Source: CAYTRP01 sp964625145 (GTDB taxonomy: Bacteria; Sumerlaeota; Sumerlaeia; SLMS01; JAHLLQ01). From it: 7,325 nucleotides of DNA. Under the pieces are notes generated by a model. It did not search any database. It was not told where the DNA came from and saw only the letters and a list, made by a program, of their open reading frames with translations. The position numbers and the translations under genes are program-made. Shown one piece after another: positions 6,841-7,325 of the stretch; position 1 is the first letter of the stretch, and every line of letters starts with the position of its first letter. The DNA lies in contig CAZVAQ010000166.1 in NCBI GenBank assembly GCA_964625145.1, forward strand, positions 1-7,325, given 5' to 3'.

Positions 6841-6880
6841 GTGTCTGCGAGACACAAACGGCCCCGTCACCGGGGCCGTT
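6841..6880 (+). terminator. Two tandem hairpins downstream of pirin
   Basis: Directly after the pirin stop codon lies GTGTCTGCGAGACAC (6841-6855, six-base perfect arms, three-base loop). A stronger hairpin follows at 6857-6880: AACGGCCCCG, loop TCAC, then its exact complement. The second is a ten-pair, mostly GC stem. No clean T tract follows on the plus strand. On the minus strand the stem is followed by a short T-containing stretch (TGTGT), so it could serve both convergent genes. Likely a terminator or 3'-end stabilising structure. Confidence 0.6.
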
Positions 6881-6951
6881 GAACTTTGCCAACTTTGGGA
6901 GGCGCCTCTGCGCCATAGCTTCAACGCCTCACTTTCGTCACACAAACAACC
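6881..6951. other. Short gene-free gap between pirin and the convergent hydrolase
   Basis: I see no gene. Minor features are a tandem AACTTTG (6882-6888 and 6891-6897), a ten-base palindrome GAGGCGCCTC (6899-6908), and CCTCACTT at 6927-6934 repeated at 6950-6957 over the hydrolase stop codon. None has an evident function. Confidence 0.4.
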
Positions 6952-7325
6952 TCACTTCGCCGCGACGGCAGCGAACTCTTCATAGATGATCTCGCGGGAC
7001 GCCTTGGGCAGGCCCGAATGGTCGACACCCTCGAAGGCCACGAAGCGCGTGATGGCAGGATGGCGCCCGCCCAACTCCCGGCCCATCCGAAAAGGCACAA
7101 CGCCATCCTTGTCGCCATGCAGGACAAGGATTCTCGGCGCTTGCGGCCGCGCCGCGAGTTCATCGAGACGTGCCCGGTTGTCATAGCGATCAAGCAGCGT
7201 CTCGGCGACGATCGGCGCGCGCAATCGGGCCATGTCGTACAACGAAGTGAACGGCCCGAGCAACACGACGCGCCGCACGGGTCGGCGCGCGGCGAACTCC
7301 AGCCCCGTCGCCGCTCCCATCGAAA
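6952..7325 (-). CDS. Alpha/beta hydrolase fold protein, C-terminal part
   Basis: About 123 residues of the C-terminal half are visible; the frame runs off the right edge. The codon at the edge is TCG (Ser), followed by MGAATG, which fits the nucleophile elbow GxSxG. The catalytic acid is expected in LVLHGDKDGVVP and the catalytic histidine in GVDHSGLP, so the triad looks complete. The start inside the window (ATG at 7320) is the Met of this elbow, not a true start. Such proteins are serine hydrolases (esterases, lipases, peptidases or thioesterases); the family is too broad to name a substrate. It is convergent with pirin, with a hairpin pair between them. Confidence 0.9.
   Translation of the reverse strand, partial: SMGAATGLEFAARRPVRRVVLLGPFTSLYDMARLRAPIVAETLLDRYDNRARLDELAARPQAPRILVLHGDKDGVVPFRMGRELGGRHPAITRFVAFEGVDHSGLPKASREIIYEEFAAVAAK

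Noticed and set aside
5908..6945. A minus-strand open frame of 345 codons over pirin
   Set aside because: It covers the complement of the well-supported pirin gene and shows no recognisable motif, so it is a shadow frame.
6882..6957. Short direct repeats (AACTTTG twice, CCTCACTT twice) as attachment or repeat-array sites
   Set aside because: They are only seven to eight bases, occur twice each, and have no integrase, array spacing or other mobile-element sign nearby.

Overview
The window comes from a GC-rich, Gram-negative-type bacterium. The evidence for an outer membrane is a complete periplasmic adaptor lipoprotein next to an AcrB-like RND pump. The phylum cannot be fixed from this sequence. 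Genes are tightly packed; the longest stretch without a gene is 246 bases (4651-4896). There are no RNA genes, insertion sequences, CRISPR arrays or phage signs.

Left half (1-4650, minus strand): a three-gene efflux operon read right to left. It runs from a TetR-family regulator (GTG start) to an AcrA/MexA-type adaptor lipoprotein (ATGA overlap with the regulator) to an AcrB-type HAE1 RND permease (12-base gap). The permease is cut by the left window edge after 913 codons. The regulator is the first gene of the operon, not divergent from it, and two similar CCGA-N4-TCGG sites lie just upstream of it. The likely logic is an autoregulated drug or solvent efflux system. No outer-membrane channel gene is visible; one could lie beyond the left edge.

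Middle (4651-5877, minus strand): an SRPBCC/AHSA1-like small-ligand-binding protein with a good intrinsic terminator after it, preceded by an HxlR-family regulator carrying the family's N-terminal cysteine. Right of this, on the plus strand, a pirin gene (5947-6840) is divergent from the HxlR gene across a short intergenic region that holds GTAT/ATAC inverted repeats. This looks like a redox- or electrophile-responsive regulator/pirin pair. Pirin is followed by two back-to-back hairpins.

Right edge (6952-7325, minus strand): the C-terminal part of an alpha/beta hydrolase, convergent with pirin and cut by the window just after its nucleophile serine codon.

All families here are known ones. 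The points most worth following are a hairpin in the adaptor that is about three heptads longer per helix than in E. coli AcrA, the paired operator-like sites before tetR, and the HxlR/pirin intergenic operators. I did not find a wholly new system.
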